Assembly: GCF_000820845.2 (NCBI RefSeq)
Contig: NZ_CBXV010000007.1
Location: 62,082 to 126,081 of the forward strand
Origin: Pyrinomonas methylaliphatogenes
GTDB taxonomy: Bacteria; Acidobacteriota; Blastocatellia; Pyrinomonadales; Pyrinomonadaceae
Length of the DNA stretch: 64,000 bases
Direction of reading: 5' to 3'
Below are positions 17,290-26,348 of this stretch, in pieces. The translations under genes and the position numbers were made by a program. Within the stretch, counting starts at the first letter, position 1. The number at the start of each line of letters is the position of its first letter. The notes below the pieces were generated by a model, which was not told where the DNA came from, did not search any database, and saw nothing but the letters and a program-made list of their open reading frames with translations.

Positions 17290-19665
17290 ATGGGTCTCGA
17301 TGGACTGAACGAGTATTGGAAGGCTTGCTGTTACTTGTCGGCAGGGATGATCTACCTGCAAGATAACCCTTTACTGAAGGAGCCGCTGCGGCCTGAGCAC
17401 ATAAAGAATCGGCTCTTGGGCCATTGGGGGGCGAGCCCGGGCTTGAGTTTCGTCTATGTTCACGCCAACCGAGTCATCATCAAATATGATCTCGATTGCA
17501 TCTTCATCGCTGGACCAGGGCATGGCGCGCCCGGCGTGATCGCTCCCGCATATCTCGAAGGCACTCTCAGCGAACTCTATCCGGAGTTTACGCTAAACGA
17601 AGACGGCATGCGGCGGCTCTTCCGAGCCTTCTCTTTCCCCGGCGGGTTCGGCAGCCATTGCACGCCGGAGCTTCCCGGTTCGATTCAAGAGGGCGGGGAA
17701 CTGGGTTACAGTCTCGCTCACGCTTACGGCGCCGTTTTCGATAACCCAGATCTCATCGCCGTTACGGTCGTCGGAGATGGCGAAGCGGAGACCGGCCCGT
17801 TGGCCACCGCATGGCATTCCAACAAGTTCTTGAACCTAGCTAGAGACGGCGCGGTGCTTCCCGTGCTGTTGCTCAATGGCTACAAGATAAACAACCCGAC
17901 GGTTCTGGCGAGAATAGAGGATGAAGAACTGTCGTCTTTGTTCAGAGGTTACGGTTACGAGCCGAGGATCGTTTCGGACGCGGATCAGATGGGAGCGCAC
18001 GAGTCGATGGCTGAAGCGATGGATTGGGCGGCGGAAAGGATCTTGGCTCTGCGCGAGGAGGCGCGCGCAAAGCGGCAAGCGCAAAGGGCGAGGTTGCCCC
18101 TGATCATCCTTCGCGAACCCAAGGGCTGGACGGCGCCGAAGAAGATCAAAGATTCGCACCTGGAAGGGTACTGGCGAGCGCATCAGGTGCCTCTACCTGA
18201 AGTCAAAACCGATCCCGAAAGCTTGCGCGTGCTCGAAGATTGGCTGAGGAGCTATCAGCCGGAGAGACTGTTTACGAAAGAAGGGGCGCTCAGAGAGGAT
18301 CTGAGATGCCTCGCCCCCGAAGGCGAGAAACGCATGAGCGCAAATCCTCAGGCGAACGCTGGGGGAAGACGGCACGCGCTCATGCTCCCGAATCCCGAGA
18401 AGTTCTCCGTGAAGGTGGAGCTGAAAGGCGCAACTGTTGCGGGGAACACCAAACCTTTGGGCCACTTTCTGAAAGAGGTGATGCGTCTCAATCCAACCAG
18501 CTTCAGGCTCTTCGGTCCCGATGAGACCAAGTCGAACCGGCTCGATGCCGTCTTCGAATTCGGCAAGGCATGGATGGCGAAGACCTTGCCCGAAGACGCC
18601 GACGAGGGATTCCTTTCGCCCACGGGGCGAACCATGGAGTATCTTTCGGAGCACACGGTGGAAGGTTGGTTGGAAGGCTATCTGTTGACGGGCAGGTACG
18701 GCTTGCTGAGCACCTATGAGGGGTTCGCGCCAATCATCTCTTCGATGGTCAATCAGTTCGGCAAATGGTTAGATATCTCTTCCGATGTGCATTGGAGGCT
18801 TCCCATTCCGTCCTTGAACTTGCTTCTCACCTCCGTCGTCTGGCGACAAGATCATAACGGGTTCACGCATCAGGATCCGGGTTTCATCAACGCGATCGTC
18901 GATAAATGGCCCAGCGTCGTTCGGCTCTACTTCCCGCCCGACGCGAACTCGCTCCTGTGGACCGTTTGGCGTGCTTTTCAGACGAGCGACAGGATCAACA
19001 TCATCGTCATCGACAAACAACGCCACCCGCAGTACTTGGATGCAGACGAGGCTTTCAACCATGTGACCAAGGGGCTTGGGATCTGGGACTTCGCTTCCGT
19101 CCATCCGCAGGAAGAGCCCGATGTCGTGATCGCAAGCTGTGGAGATGTCCCAACCAAGGAGGCCAAATGCGCGGTCGAGATTTTGAGGGAGTATTTCCCT
19201 GATCTGCGAATCAGATTCGTCAACGTCGTCAACCTCTTCACGCTCGTCCCCAGCGGGGAACATCCGGATGGACTTACTGATCGAGAGTTCGATTCCTACT
19301 TTACGAAGGACAGACCGATCATCTTCAATTTCCACGGTTATCCGTGGCTCATCCATCGGCTCGCCTATCGCAGGACGAATCACAAGAATCTACACGTCCG
19401 AGGGTATCGCGAAAATCGAAAGATAGGCATGGAGGCCGCCTATCTCGTCCCTTTCCTCAAAGGGCGGGGCGGCATTACCACTCCGATGCAGCTTGCCATC
19501 ATCAATCAGATAGACCGTTTCAGCGTCGCCATGGACGTCATCGACCGCGTGGAGAAACTTGCGACGAAAGCGAGCTTCTACAAGGACCGTATCAAGGACC
19601 AGCAGATCGAAGCCCTCGCTTACGCTTACGAGCACGGAGTGGATCATCCGAATTACGCCGAATGA
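17290..19665 (+). CDS. xfp: xylulose-5-phosphate/fructose-6-phosphate phosphoketolase
   Basis: A thiamine-diphosphate enzyme that cleaves xylulose-5-P or fructose-6-P with phosphate to give acetyl-phosphate plus glyceraldehyde-3-P or erythrose-4-P. The 791-residue length is standard. Visible motifs are WGASPGLSFVYVHANR, GPGHGAPG, the TPP motif GDGEAETGPLATAWHSNK ending in NGYKINNPT, and QDHNGFTHQDPG in the pyrimidine domain. It uses ATG 17290 preceded by GGGGGGAGA. It lies in the stress/low-oxygen gene group; acetyl-phosphate formation could support ATP supply when respiration is limited. Two upstream repeats and a candidate sigma-54 promoter precede it. Confidence 0.95.
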   Translation: MGLDGLNEYWKACCYLSAGMIYLQDNPLLKEPLRPEHIKNRLLGHWGASPGLSFVYVHANRVIIKYDLDCIFIAGPGHGAPGVIAPAYLEGTLSELYPEFTLNEDGMRRLFRAFSFPGGFGSHCTPELPGSIQEGGELGYSLAHAYGAVFDNPDLIAVTVVGDGEAETGPLATAWHSNKFLNLARDGAVLPVLLLNGYKINNPTVLARIEDEELSSLFRGYGYEPRIVSDADQMGAHESMAEAMDWAAERILALREEARAKRQAQRARLPLIILREPKGWTAPKKIKDSHLEGYWRAHQVPLPEVKTDPESLRVLEDWLRSYQPERLFTKEGALREDLRCLAPEGEKRMSANPQANAGGRRHALMLPNPEKFSVKVELKGATVAGNTKPLGHFLKEVMRLNPTSFRLFGPDETKSNRLDAVFEFGKAWMAKTLPEDADEGFLSPTGRTMEYLSEHTVEGWLEGYLLTGRYGLLSTYEGFAPIISSMVNQFGKWLDISSDVHWRLPIPSLNLLLTSVVWRQDHNGFTHQDPGFINAIVDKWPSVVRLYFPPDANSLLWTVWRAFQTSDRINIIVIDKQRHPQYLDADEAFNHVTKGLGIWDFASVHPQEEPDVVIASCGDVPTKEAKCAVEILREYFPDLRIRFVNVVNLFTLVPSGEHPDGLTDREFDSYFTKDRPIIFNFHGYPWLIHRLAYRRTNHKNLHVRGYRENRKIGMEAAYLVPFLKGRGGITTPMQLAIINQIDRFSVAMDVIDRVEKLATKASFYKDRIKDQQIEALAYAYEHGVDHPNYAE

Positions 19666-19798
19666 GCGCTTTCGCCATCCGACACTCATCGCGCAGCTAT
19701 TGATGATTCGAGGTGAGTCGCATGATCTCTACTCCTAAGCGCGGAGAGCGCAGGAAAGCGACCGATAGGATTGCGGATGACTTTCGACTCTCGCTGAA

Positions 19799-20245
19799 TT
19801 ACTTCGGCGAGACGGTGCGCCGTCCGCTGATAATGCGCGGAGTGATGCGGTAGGTGGCGACTCTGTTAGCGCGGCCCCACACGTCAATCCACATGATGTT
19901 GATCGCGGGAGTGAGCGTCGGATTGGTCTTCGTGATGTGCTGCATGGCGCGTTCGATATCTTCCGGGGAGGTCAGCCTTTCCGCTTCACCGATGACGACG
20001 ACGCTTTGCCAGTCGGTCGGACTATTGACCTCTTCAACTTGCAGGCAGACTTCCGGATTGGCGGCGATGTAATCGGTCTTCAGGCCTTCGGTGGTGAGTA
20101 TGTAGATCTTCTGATCGTGATAGGCGTAGTGGATCGGCACGACGTAAGGGCGATTGTTACGGGCGCAACCGAGGTGCCCGTAGCTGAGGCGCGCCAGCAG
20201 CGCGTGTGCTTCCTGTGGCGGCATCTCCTCGATTTCAACCGGCAT
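19799..20245 (-). CDS. pyridoxamine 5'-phosphate oxidase-like flavoprotein
   Basis: A 148-residue split-barrel FMN-binding protein of the PNPOx/NimA-like group (ARLSYGHLGCARNNRPYVVPIHYAYHD, then KTDYIAANPEVCLQVEEV). Such proteins bind flavin or F420-like cofactors; many are stress induced and the substrate is usually unknown. ATG 20245 follows GAGGAGG. It starts 57 bases after the SQR-like gene on the same strand, so the two form an operon, probably driven by the sigma-54 promoter at 21540-21555. A second PNPOx-like gene (21971-22390) lies nearby with similar domain layout. Confidence 0.82.
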   Translation of the reverse strand: MPVEIEEMPPQEAHALLARLSYGHLGCARNNRPYVVPIHYAYHDQKIYILTTEGLKTDYIAANPEVCLQVEEVNSPTDWQSVVVIGEAERLTSPEDIERAMQHITKTNPTLTPAINIMWIDVWGRANRVATYRITPRIISGRRTVSPK

Positions 20246-20301
20246 AGATCCTCCTCACCTGAGAACTTCGCGCGAGTCTTCCGCAACCGTTCCAACGGAA
20301 A

Positions 20302-21447
20302 TCAGCGATGTTCCATTCGCCAATAGGTTTCGTGAACGCGCTTCGCCCAACTCCAGAAGCGACCTTGCCGAACGGCGTGCGGCTCATCTTCCCACAAACC
20401 TTGATGCAAATAGAGCGTATCCGCATCGCCCGTGTCGATGATGAGCCTTGCTTCATGCGTGTAGAGCGCTGAGGGTTCGCGCCCTTCGACCTCGGCTTGG
20501 ACGTTGGCGGCGGCGACCTCCGCTTGTCGGACGGCCATGTGCCCCATCTTGGGGCCGGAGAAGCTCACGCAATCGCCAACCGCATAGGCGCGTTCGATCT
20601 CGCGTACACGCATGTGGCGATCCGTGCGGATGAAGCCGTCGTAATCGGTGATCTCTGCGCTGTAATGATGCAGTCCGATAGAAGCGCCGGCAAATGGCGG
20701 GACGAGCATCAGAAGATCGTACGACAGCTTCGATTGGTCATCGGCCCAGACTTGACCTTCGGTAATACGCCGGACGGAAAAATCGGGCAGAAGTTCGATG
20801 CCGTGCGCCTCCATCGCTTGTCGCAATCGGGCGGTGAAATCCTCTCCGCCAAATCCGGCGATCGCGTCGAGCGATTGTTCCGGCGTGACGACCGTGATGC
20901 GCACGCGATGGCGCGCTTGGCGCTCCTCAAGATGGCGCGCCAGCGCGAACGCGGTCTCGAACACGGGCACGCTCAGCCGAGCGCCGGGGCAGTAACCGAT
21001 CACGGCGCGGCCCTCTTGAAAACGGCGAACAGCTTCGCCGAACCTGAGCGCCGCTTCGACCGACAACAGGTGATGCGCGTGTTCGAAGAATCCGGCGACT
21101 TGTTCGGTGGCGAGCCTTCTGCCGGTGGCGATGATCAAGTGGTCGTATGAGAGTTCGCCATCGAACTCGCCTCGCGCCAGCGTGACGATGCGGCGGCGAA
21201 AGTCAACGCGCACCGCTTCGGTGCGAATGAAGCGCACACGGCGGCTGAGCATCGCTTCGCGTAGATCGAACGAGACATCGGCAACGTCGGCGCGACCGAA
21301 GGCGACGCGCACGAGCGCCGGATAGAAGACGAATCGATCGCTGCGCGAAACGAGCGTGATCTGATGTTCCGGCGCGAGATTCTCAGCGAGACGTTCGGCG
21401 GCGACCACCCCACCGAAGCCGCCTCCCAAGATCAGTATATGAGCCAT
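20302..21447 (-). CDS. FAD-dependent pyridine nucleotide-disulfide oxidoreductase (SQR/NDH-2 like)
   Basis: A 381-residue flavoprotein with an N-terminal FAD motif ILILGGGFGGVVAAERLAE, YDHLIIATGRR, and the second dinucleotide region ending in RAYAVGDCVSF. The pattern fits the sulfide:quinone reductase and type II NADH dehydrogenase superfamily. The usual SQR catalytic Cys set is not obvious (Cys residues at YCPGA and GDC only), so NADH:quinone oxidoreductase-like activity is more likely; this is inference. A respiratory role would suit its neighbours. The sigma-54 promoter at 21540-21555 precedes it. Confidence 0.82.
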   Translation of the reverse strand: MAHILILGGGFGGVVAAERLAENLAPEHQITLVSRSDRFVFYPALVRVAFGRADVADVSFDLREAMLSRRVRFIRTEAVRVDFRRRIVTLARGEFDGELSYDHLIIATGRRLATEQVAGFFEHAHHLLSVEAALRFGEAVRRFQEGRAVIGYCPGARLSVPVFETAFALARHLEERQARHRVRITVVTPEQSLDAIAGFGGEDFTARLRQAMEAHGIELLPDFSVRRITEGQVWADDQSKLSYDLLMLVPPFAGASIGLHHYSAEITDYDGFIRTDRHMRVREIERAYAVGDCVSFSGPKMGHMAVRQAEVAAANVQAEVEGREPSALYTHEARLIIDTGDADTLYLHQGLWEDEPHAVRQGRFWSWAKRVHETYWRMEHR

Positions 21448-21539
21448 CTTGAACCTCTCTTCTCGGCTATTTGTATCATCCGATCGGATGTCTGCTCGCC
21501 GCTTGTCAAGCCGTCGGCTTGATTGCCATTAGCTATAGT

Positions 21540-21555
21540 AGCATAGAGCATGCCA
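21540..21555 (-). promoter_or_regulatory. sigma-54 promoter for the flavoprotein operon
   Basis: On the minus strand TGGCATGCTCTATGCT matches TGGCAYR-N4-TTGCW with only T-to-A at one position, and GG and GC at exact spacing. It lies about 95 bases upstream of the 21447 start. A GGGGATTTTCCCC palindrome (21697-21709) is about 150 bases further up, in enhancer position. Confidence 0.75.
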
Positions 21556-21696
21556 CAATTCGGCTTTGCGTCGTGATCTTCTGGAGATGATTGCGTGTCC
21601 TGAATAAGATCTGCCTTCAAACGCTGGATCTGAACCCTTCCTCGTGATGCCGCGCCATCTCCGTTACGGACAGATGGGGGCTTTTACGCACTGAAT

Positions 21697-21709
21697 GGGG
21701 ATTTTCCCC
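21697..21709. promoter_or_regulatory. candidate enhancer palindrome GGGGATTTTCCCC
   Basis: A perfect GGGG-ATTTT-CCCC palindrome about 142 bases upstream of the -24 element of the flavoprotein operon. It resembles the two boxes at 40252-40264 and 40273-40285 upstream of uspA (GGGGAAATTCGCC and GGGGAATTTCACC). Confidence 0.45.
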
Positions 21710-21791
21710 TCTCATCTCTAAACGCGAAACGCATGGCGTGGCGCGTAACCCTCTTATGCTGAAACAGGCGGATGCGCTCATTGACGAAGGT

Positions 21792-21967
21792 AGCATAGTT
21801 CTAGGGAGTATGGCCCCGCTTCAAGTGCAGGCAGTCCAGCCGGAGCGTCGCGCACCTTGTCATGTAACATAGTTTCTAGAGAGAATGGCCTCGCTCCAAG
21901 CATCTTCAACGCGAGACGCTGCCTTTCCGCCATCAGATAGTTCTAAAGGGCACGGGCGAGCTTTAAG
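21792..21967. repeat. three-copy degenerate direct repeat
   Basis: Copies at 21792-21825, 21866-21900 and 21935-21967 share CATAGTT-CTAG-GAG-ATGGCC-CGCT-CAAG in pieces, the third being the most decayed. Spacings are 74 and 69. It fills the intergenic stretch upstream of the flavoprotein operon; I see no gene there. Confidence 0.7.
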
Positions 21968-21970
21968 GTT

Positions 21971-22390
21971 TTACTCTTCTTTGAGCCCAGTCAATTCTTC
22001 AATCCGAATGCGAAATATGATGACGGGGACCGGCTCGGCATCGAAGGCGATACGTGATTCGACAGGGGTAAGCCAGGGGAAATGTCGGAGCAGTTCGTTA
22101 AGATAGAAGCTGCGGCGAGAGTCCTTGATCTCTTCATAGTGACCGAAAGCGATAACGCTCCGCCAGCGTCGGTCATCTTCGATCTCATCAACTTGCAGAC
22201 AGGCTTCCGGGCGCGCGCGCAGCGCGTTGATCTTCATCCCAGGAAGCGAATGGAGATAGACCGCGCCATCATCGTAGATGTAATTTACCGGTACGACATA
22301 CGGCCACTTGTCCGTGATGCAACCGAGTCGCGCCAGCTTGTTTCTGCGCAGCAATTCGCGCGCCTCTTCATCGCTAAGCGGGACGATCAT
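21971..22390 (-). CDS. pyridoxamine 5'-phosphate oxidase-like flavoprotein (second copy)
   Basis: A 139-residue split-barrel flavoprotein with ELLRRNKLARLGCITDKWPYVVPVNYIYDD and PEACLQVDEIEDDRRWRSVIAFG, i.e. the same family as 19799-20245 but diverged. It uses ATG 22390 with GAGGAG upstream. An excellent sigma-54 promoter is 35 bases upstream (22426-22441). Probable FMN- or heme-linked stress oxidoreductase; the substrate is unknown. Proximity to phosphoketolase, UspA and cytochrome bd supports a low-oxygen or redox-stress role. Confidence 0.82.
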   Translation of the reverse strand: MIVPLSDEEARELLRRNKLARLGCITDKWPYVVPVNYIYDDGAVYLHSLPGMKINALRARPEACLQVDEIEDDRRWRSVIAFGHYEEIKDSRRSFYLNELLRHFPWLTPVESRIAFDAEPVPVIIFRIRIEELTGLKEE

Positions 22391-22425
22391 CTGAATGCTC
22401 CTCGGGCGGAATCTAATTTGATAGG

Positions 22426-22441
22426 AGCAAAATTTATGCCA
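22426..22441 (-). promoter_or_regulatory. sigma-54 promoter for the 21971-22390 flavoprotein
   Basis: TGGCATAAATTTTGCT on the minus strand is a perfect TGGCAYR-N4-TTGCW match. Predicted transcription begins about 25 bases upstream of the ATG. Confidence 0.85.
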
Positions 22442-22467
22442 GATCGGAGTGTTGAGGTGAAGATCCG

Positions 22468-22690
22468 AGTCTTATTGGGATGAGAGCGCACAGAACGCTC
22501 CCTGCTCGGCGGCGAGTTTCAACATGACCGGAGTCGTATTGTGACGCGAGGGGATGGGGTTAGTTTCAAGGGCGGAATGGATCGTCGAGAATCTTTCAAG
22601 TCGTATTGTGATGCGAGGGAATGAGGTTAGAGCTCAATCCCATCGGCGGAGCGCGAAGGTCTAAGTCGTATTGGAATGCGAGTTGCCCCA
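22468..22690 (+). repeat. four-unit direct-repeat array upstream of the Ca2+-type ATPase
   Basis: Units begin at 22468, 22532, 22599 and 22664 (periods 64, 67, 65). Each opens with AGTC(T/G)TATTG and continues about 32-36 bp; the middle two are the closest (TATTGTGA-GCGAGGG-ATG-GGTTAG). Separators are roughly 30-35 bp and unrelated to each other. The last unit contains the -24/-12 element of the ATPase gene; the others carry broken versions. Confidence 0.85.
22672..22687 (+). promoter_or_regulatory. sigma-54 promoter for the Ca2+-type P-ATPase
   Basis: TGGAATGCGAGTTGCC has GG and GC at exact spacing with a perfect TTGC. It sits 48 bases upstream of the 22736 ATG, inside the last unit of the repeat array. 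Confidence 0.65.
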
Positions 22691-22735
22691 GTGATCATTT
22701 AGACCGAGCGTTAACGAATCGGGCGAAAGGGAGAG

Positions 22736-25426
22736 ATGATGGTCCAAGGTTGGACGCAGGATCTCATGGGACGGGCGCATGCGATGGCGTGTGAAGCCGT
22801 TGTGGAAGCTCTGGATGTATCGCTTGAAGGCGGTCTGTCTCGATCGGAAGTCGAGCGCCGGCGAGGCATTTGGGGCAAGAACGAGATGCCTCAACTGAGA
22901 GCGCGCTCCGCTTGGCGCATCTTCTTGGCCCAGTTCAAGAGCCTCATCATCGCCCTGCTAGGTGGCGCCATCATCGTTGCGCTCTTGTATGATGATCGCG
23001 TCGAAGCGGGAGCCATTCTCGTCGTACTCATCGTCAATGCGTCTATCGGTTTTATAACCGAGCGGCAAGCTGAGCGTGCGTTGGATGCTTTGCGGCGCGC
23101 AACTCGATCGGTCGTGCGCGTTCGCCGTGAAGGGCGGGAGGCGATCGTCGATGCGGAGGATCTTGTCCCAGGTGACATCGTACTTCTCGGGGCTGGCGAT
23201 CGTATCCCGGCTGATCTGCGCATCATCTCAACCGCCAATTTGTGGGCTGAGGAATCGGCCTTGACGGGGGAGAGCGCGCCGGTCGCGAAGGGAGCATCGC
23301 CAGTTGCCGATGAGGCCCCTCTCGCCGAGCGCCATTCGATGCTTTATCTCGGCACGATCATCGTCGCCGGTCAAGGCATGGGCGTCGTTACCGCGACCGG
23401 GGCGCATACGGAGTTGGGGAGAATAGGGCGTTTAGTCGGTCAAACGGCAAAGGAATCAACGCCATTGGAGAGGAGACTGGCCGATCTCGGGCGACGCTTA
23501 GTCATGTTTGTGTTGGCGATCGCTTTCATCATCTTTATTGCGGGATGGGCGCGCGGTCATCCATTACCGATAATGGCTGAAGTGGCAATCAGCTTAGCGG
23601 TAGCAGCGATTCCAGAAGGACTCCCTGCCGTTACGACATTAATCCTTGCTCTTGGGATGCTTCGTATGGCGCGCGAACGTGCGATCGTCCGACGGCTTCC
23701 GGCGGTCGAAACGCTGGGGAGCGTGACGGTCATCTGTACGGACAAAACCGGCACGCTCACCGAGAACCGGATGACGGCGCACTCCTTCTATTTAAGCAGT
23801 GGGCAGATTGTTGAGATCTCTCATGCCCAAGCCGCGCCTGCTGATCGGCTGCTTGAGCGCGCGTTGCTTGTCTGTCTTCTTTGCAATAACGCCTCTTGGC
23901 ATGTGGACGAGTCGGGGGAGTTGCGCGCGACTGGAGATCCAACGGAAGTCGCTTTATTGGAAGCGACGCGCGCCCGCGGGCTGCCTGTTGAGCGTCTTCG
24001 CGGACGATATCGTAAGGTCCATGAAGTCCCATTCGATGCTTCTACGATGTACATGATAACCGTTCATCGCGCTGATGATGACCACTGGCTTGTTGCGCTT
24101 AAAGGTGCCCCGGCCGTTATCCTCGATCTTTGTTCATCTCGTTACGATCGCCAGCTCGTAGCACACATGCTTACCCCTCAGGAAAAGGAATGTTTCTTAG
24201 AAGCGAATCGAGAGATGGCTGACCGAGCTTTGCGTGTGCTCGGTTTAGCGGAGAAGATCGTCGCTGGTGCCTCAGCTTTAGAGGAGTTAGATCTGACGGG
24301 CGGTTATACCTTCATCGGTTTTGTTGGGATGATCGATCCGCCTCGGGCGGGAGTGACCGAAGCGATCACTCGAGCTAGGCTCGCGGGCATCCGGATCATC
24401 ATGCTTACAGGCGATCAGCTTAACACGGCTTGTGCCATCGCTCGTGAGCTGGGGATCGGAACAGAACATGGACTGCGCGCGCTCCATGCACGGGAACTGC
24501 GAGATGTGGGGTGGGATCGCTTGGCTGAAATCGCGACAGCGACGGACGTGTTTGCGCGAGTATCGCCGGAGGATAAGCTGCGGATCGTCATGGCATTGAA
24601 AGCGGCACGAGAGATCGTCGCCGTCACGGGCGATGGAGTTAACGATGCTCCCGCTTTGAAGGCTGCGGATGTCGGCATCGCAATGGGCATGCGTGGGACG
24701 GAAGCGGCGAAGGAAGCCGCCGATATCATCCTTACGGATGATAACTTCGCGACTTTGGTAAAAGCCATTGAGGGCGGGCGAACGATTTATGCAAATATTA
24801 CCAAGTTCGTGCATAGCATGTTCTCGCATAATCTCAGCGAAGTGTTGGCAATCTTCAGCGCTATACTCGGAGGACTGCCTTTACCGTTATTGCCGTTACA
24901 GATACTTTGGGTCAATATGATCACAGACGTCTTGCCAGCCTTCGCTCTCGCAGTTGAGCCGCCGGATCCAGAGACGATGCAACGACAGCCACGCCCACCT
25001 CGCGCGACGCTCCTTTCGAGGCGACTCCTGTGGTTGATCGTTTGGCAAGGAGCAATGTTGGCGGCGCTCATCGTCGGCGCATATCTTTGGGCGCTCATCC
25101 AGTATGGCCCTGGCGCGCATGCTCGCACTATCGCCCTGCTCGCTTTGGTCGCCGTCCAGCTCGGACACATGTTCAACTGCCGTTCGCGTGTGCAGTCGGC
25201 CTTTCATCGCCTCGGTCACAACCGGATGATCATCCTAGCCCTGATCATCAGCTTGGGGTTGCAGCTTTTGGCCATCCATCTATCTCCACTTGCCACAGTC
25301 CTCGATTTGACGCCTCTGGCAGCGGCAGATTATGTGGCGGTAGGTTTATGCTTCACTTTGCCGATCGTGATCGTCGAAACTACGAAATTCATCGCTAGGT
25401 TGAAAAAGGACCACCATGCGAGCTAA
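22736..25426 (+). CDS. P-type Ca2+-transporting ATPase (P2A type)
   Basis: An 896-residue cation-export ATPase. The phosphorylated Asp is about residue 336 in [13 protein letters not shown], the TGES actuator motif is present (ALTGESAPV), and the hinge reads [17 protein letters not shown]. The membrane cation site resembles SERCA: PEGLPAV in M4, HNLSEVL in M5 and NMITD in M6 retain the Glu, Asn and Asp ligands, which supports Ca2+ (or Mn2+) rather than Na+/K+ or Mg2+. ATG 22736 follows AAAGGGAGAG. Its sigma-54 promoter and repeat array tie it to the neighbouring stress genes. Confidence 0.9.
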   Translation: MMVQGWTQDLMGRAHAMACEAVVEALDVSLEGGLSRSEVERRRGIWGKNEMPQLRARSAWRIFLAQFKSLIIALLGGAIIVALLYDDRVEAGAILVVLIVNASIGFITERQAERALDALRRATRSVVRVRREGREAIVDAEDLVPGDIVLLGAGDRIPADLRIISTANLWAEESALTGESAPVAKGASPVADEAPLAERHSMLYLGTIIVAGQGMGVVTATGAHTELGRIGRLVGQTAKESTPLERRLADLGRRLVMFVLAIAFIIFIAGWARGHPLPIMAEVAISLAVAAIPEGLPAVTTLILALGMLRMARERAIVRRLPAVETLGSVTVICTDKTGTLTENRMTAHSFYLSSGQIVEISHAQAAPADRLLERALLVCLLCNNASWHVDESGELRATGDPTEVALLEATRARGLPVERLRGRYRKVHEVPFDASTMYMITVHRADDDHWLVALKGAPAVILDLCSSRYDRQLVAHMLTPQEKECFLEANREMADRALRVLGLAEKIVAGASALEELDLTGGYTFIGFVGMIDPPRAGVTEAITRARLAGIRIIMLTGDQLNTACAIARELGIGTEHGLRALHARELRDVGWDRLAEIATATDVFARVSPEDKLRIVMALKAAREIVAVTGDGVNDAPALKAADVGIAMGMRGTEAAKEAADIILTDDNFATLVKAIEGGRTIYANITKFVHSMFSHNLSEVLAIFSAILGGLPLPLLPLQILWVNMITDVLPAFALAVEPPDPETMQRQPRPPRATLLSRRLLWLIVWQGAMLAALIVGAYLWALIQYGPGAHARTIALLALVAVQLGHMFNCRSRVQSAFHRLGHNRMIILALIISLGLQLLAIHLSPLATVLDLTPLAAADYVAVGLCFTLPIVIVETTKFIARLKKDHHAS

Positions 25427-25463
25427 GGAGAGAGCCATGCCTGCCCCAGTCAAGCTTCGGGCC

Positions 25464-25890
25464 TTATGGTTTGATTGCGACCTTCATCAAACCGTCGCGA
25501 CGTGCGCCGAATAAGTCGTATGCCTCGACGATCAGGTCGAGGTTGAAAGTATGCATAAAGAGAGGTCTGAGATCAACGCGTTCGCTCCTGACCATCGCTG
25601 TGCAAACGGCGCATGCGTTCTTTGCCACCGGTCACAGAGTCGTCGCGATGCGATAATCACCGATCCCGGCTGCGAAGAAGGCGTCATAGGGCAATTGCAG
25701 CTTCCTTAGAATACACGCCAAGACTCGAGAGCATTCCGCCAGAGCGCAGACATCGCGGGCAATTCTCGAACCTCTCTTGCGTGCCGAGCGCTTCGATGGC
25801 GACATCCGCACCTCCGCCACTCAATCTCCTCACCTCGGCGGTAATATCGACTTCGCGATAGTTAGGGACAACGCCAAGACGCCGCGCCAG
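25464..25890 (-). pseudogene. decayed zinc-type alcohol dehydrogenase, C-terminal part
   Basis: Minus-strand translation in shifting frames gives LARRLGVVPNYREVDIT, SGGGADVAIEALGTQERFEN, GMLSSLGVYSK, then after a frameshift DAFFAAGIGDYRIATTL, and after two more shifts GKERMRRL and VDLRPLFMHTFNLDLIVEAYD ending DGLMKVAIKP and TAA at 25464. This is the NAD-binding and C-terminal part of a medium-chain (isopropanol/threonine-type) dehydrogenase. The N-terminal half is missing and the break falls exactly where the repeat doublet at 25892 begins. Confidence 0.75.
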
Positions 25891-25891
25891 T

Positions 25892-26000
25892 GAGCAAGTT
25901 CAAGAGTGGCGCCCCCAAGGATGACTAGGACGCAAGCGCTTCGACGCGAAAAAAACGAAACGGAGCAAGTTCAAGAGTGGCGCCCCCAAGGATGATTAGG
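25892..26000 (+). repeat. near-perfect 38-bp direct-repeat doublet
   Basis: Copies at 25892-25929 and 25963-26000 differ at a single base (core GAGTGGCGCCCCCAAGGATG; C/T near the end). Period 71; the separator is 33 bp and includes an A-run. It lies between the dehydrogenase pseudogene and a transposase remnant. It is the youngest-looking of the doublets. Confidence 0.92.
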
Positions 26001-26049
26001 GCGTGCAACATCATCTTGCCTAAACGAAGGACTTGCGGCCTGTGTGAGT

Positions 26050-26316
26050 GCGCGATTGATGTCAAAGCCAATTACCTGCTCTACAAGCAGACGGATAAGA
26101 AAGACCGGACCACGCTTCGGACGTGGTTGAGCGCTCTGCCGTTGACCAAGAAGACGATTGAACCGATGATGCGCGCCGGACACGCACGCTGGAAGATCGA
26201 GACGTTCGCTCAAGAACTAAGAGGACCATTTTGAAAACAATGACGGGTACGGCGTAAAGAATTTGGCGAGAATGCTGGCGCTGCTGGTAAGTCCTTCTTC
26301 TCTTGTTGGTCATGAT
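26050..26316 (+). pseudogene. transposase remnant (IS4-like/ISNCY-type C-terminus)
   Basis: The frame from about 26050 gives DVKANYLLYKQTDKK, LPLTKKTIEPMMRAGHARWKIE, typical of the C-terminal catalytic region of a transposase. Near 26231 the frame shifts and continues HFENNDGYGVKNLARMLALLV. The usual ENE-type Glu cluster is damaged. The N-terminal portion is gone, so it cannot be active. It marks past insertion activity at the left edge of the accessory island. Confidence 0.7.
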
Positions 26317-26348
26317 TAAGGCTAGGTCGGGTCTAAGTCAAAGCTCTC

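Noticed and set aside
22468-22690. A canonical CRISPR array
   Set aside because: Repeats are too degenerate, only four, and no cas genes or leader are visible. It is reported as CRISPR-like geometry only.
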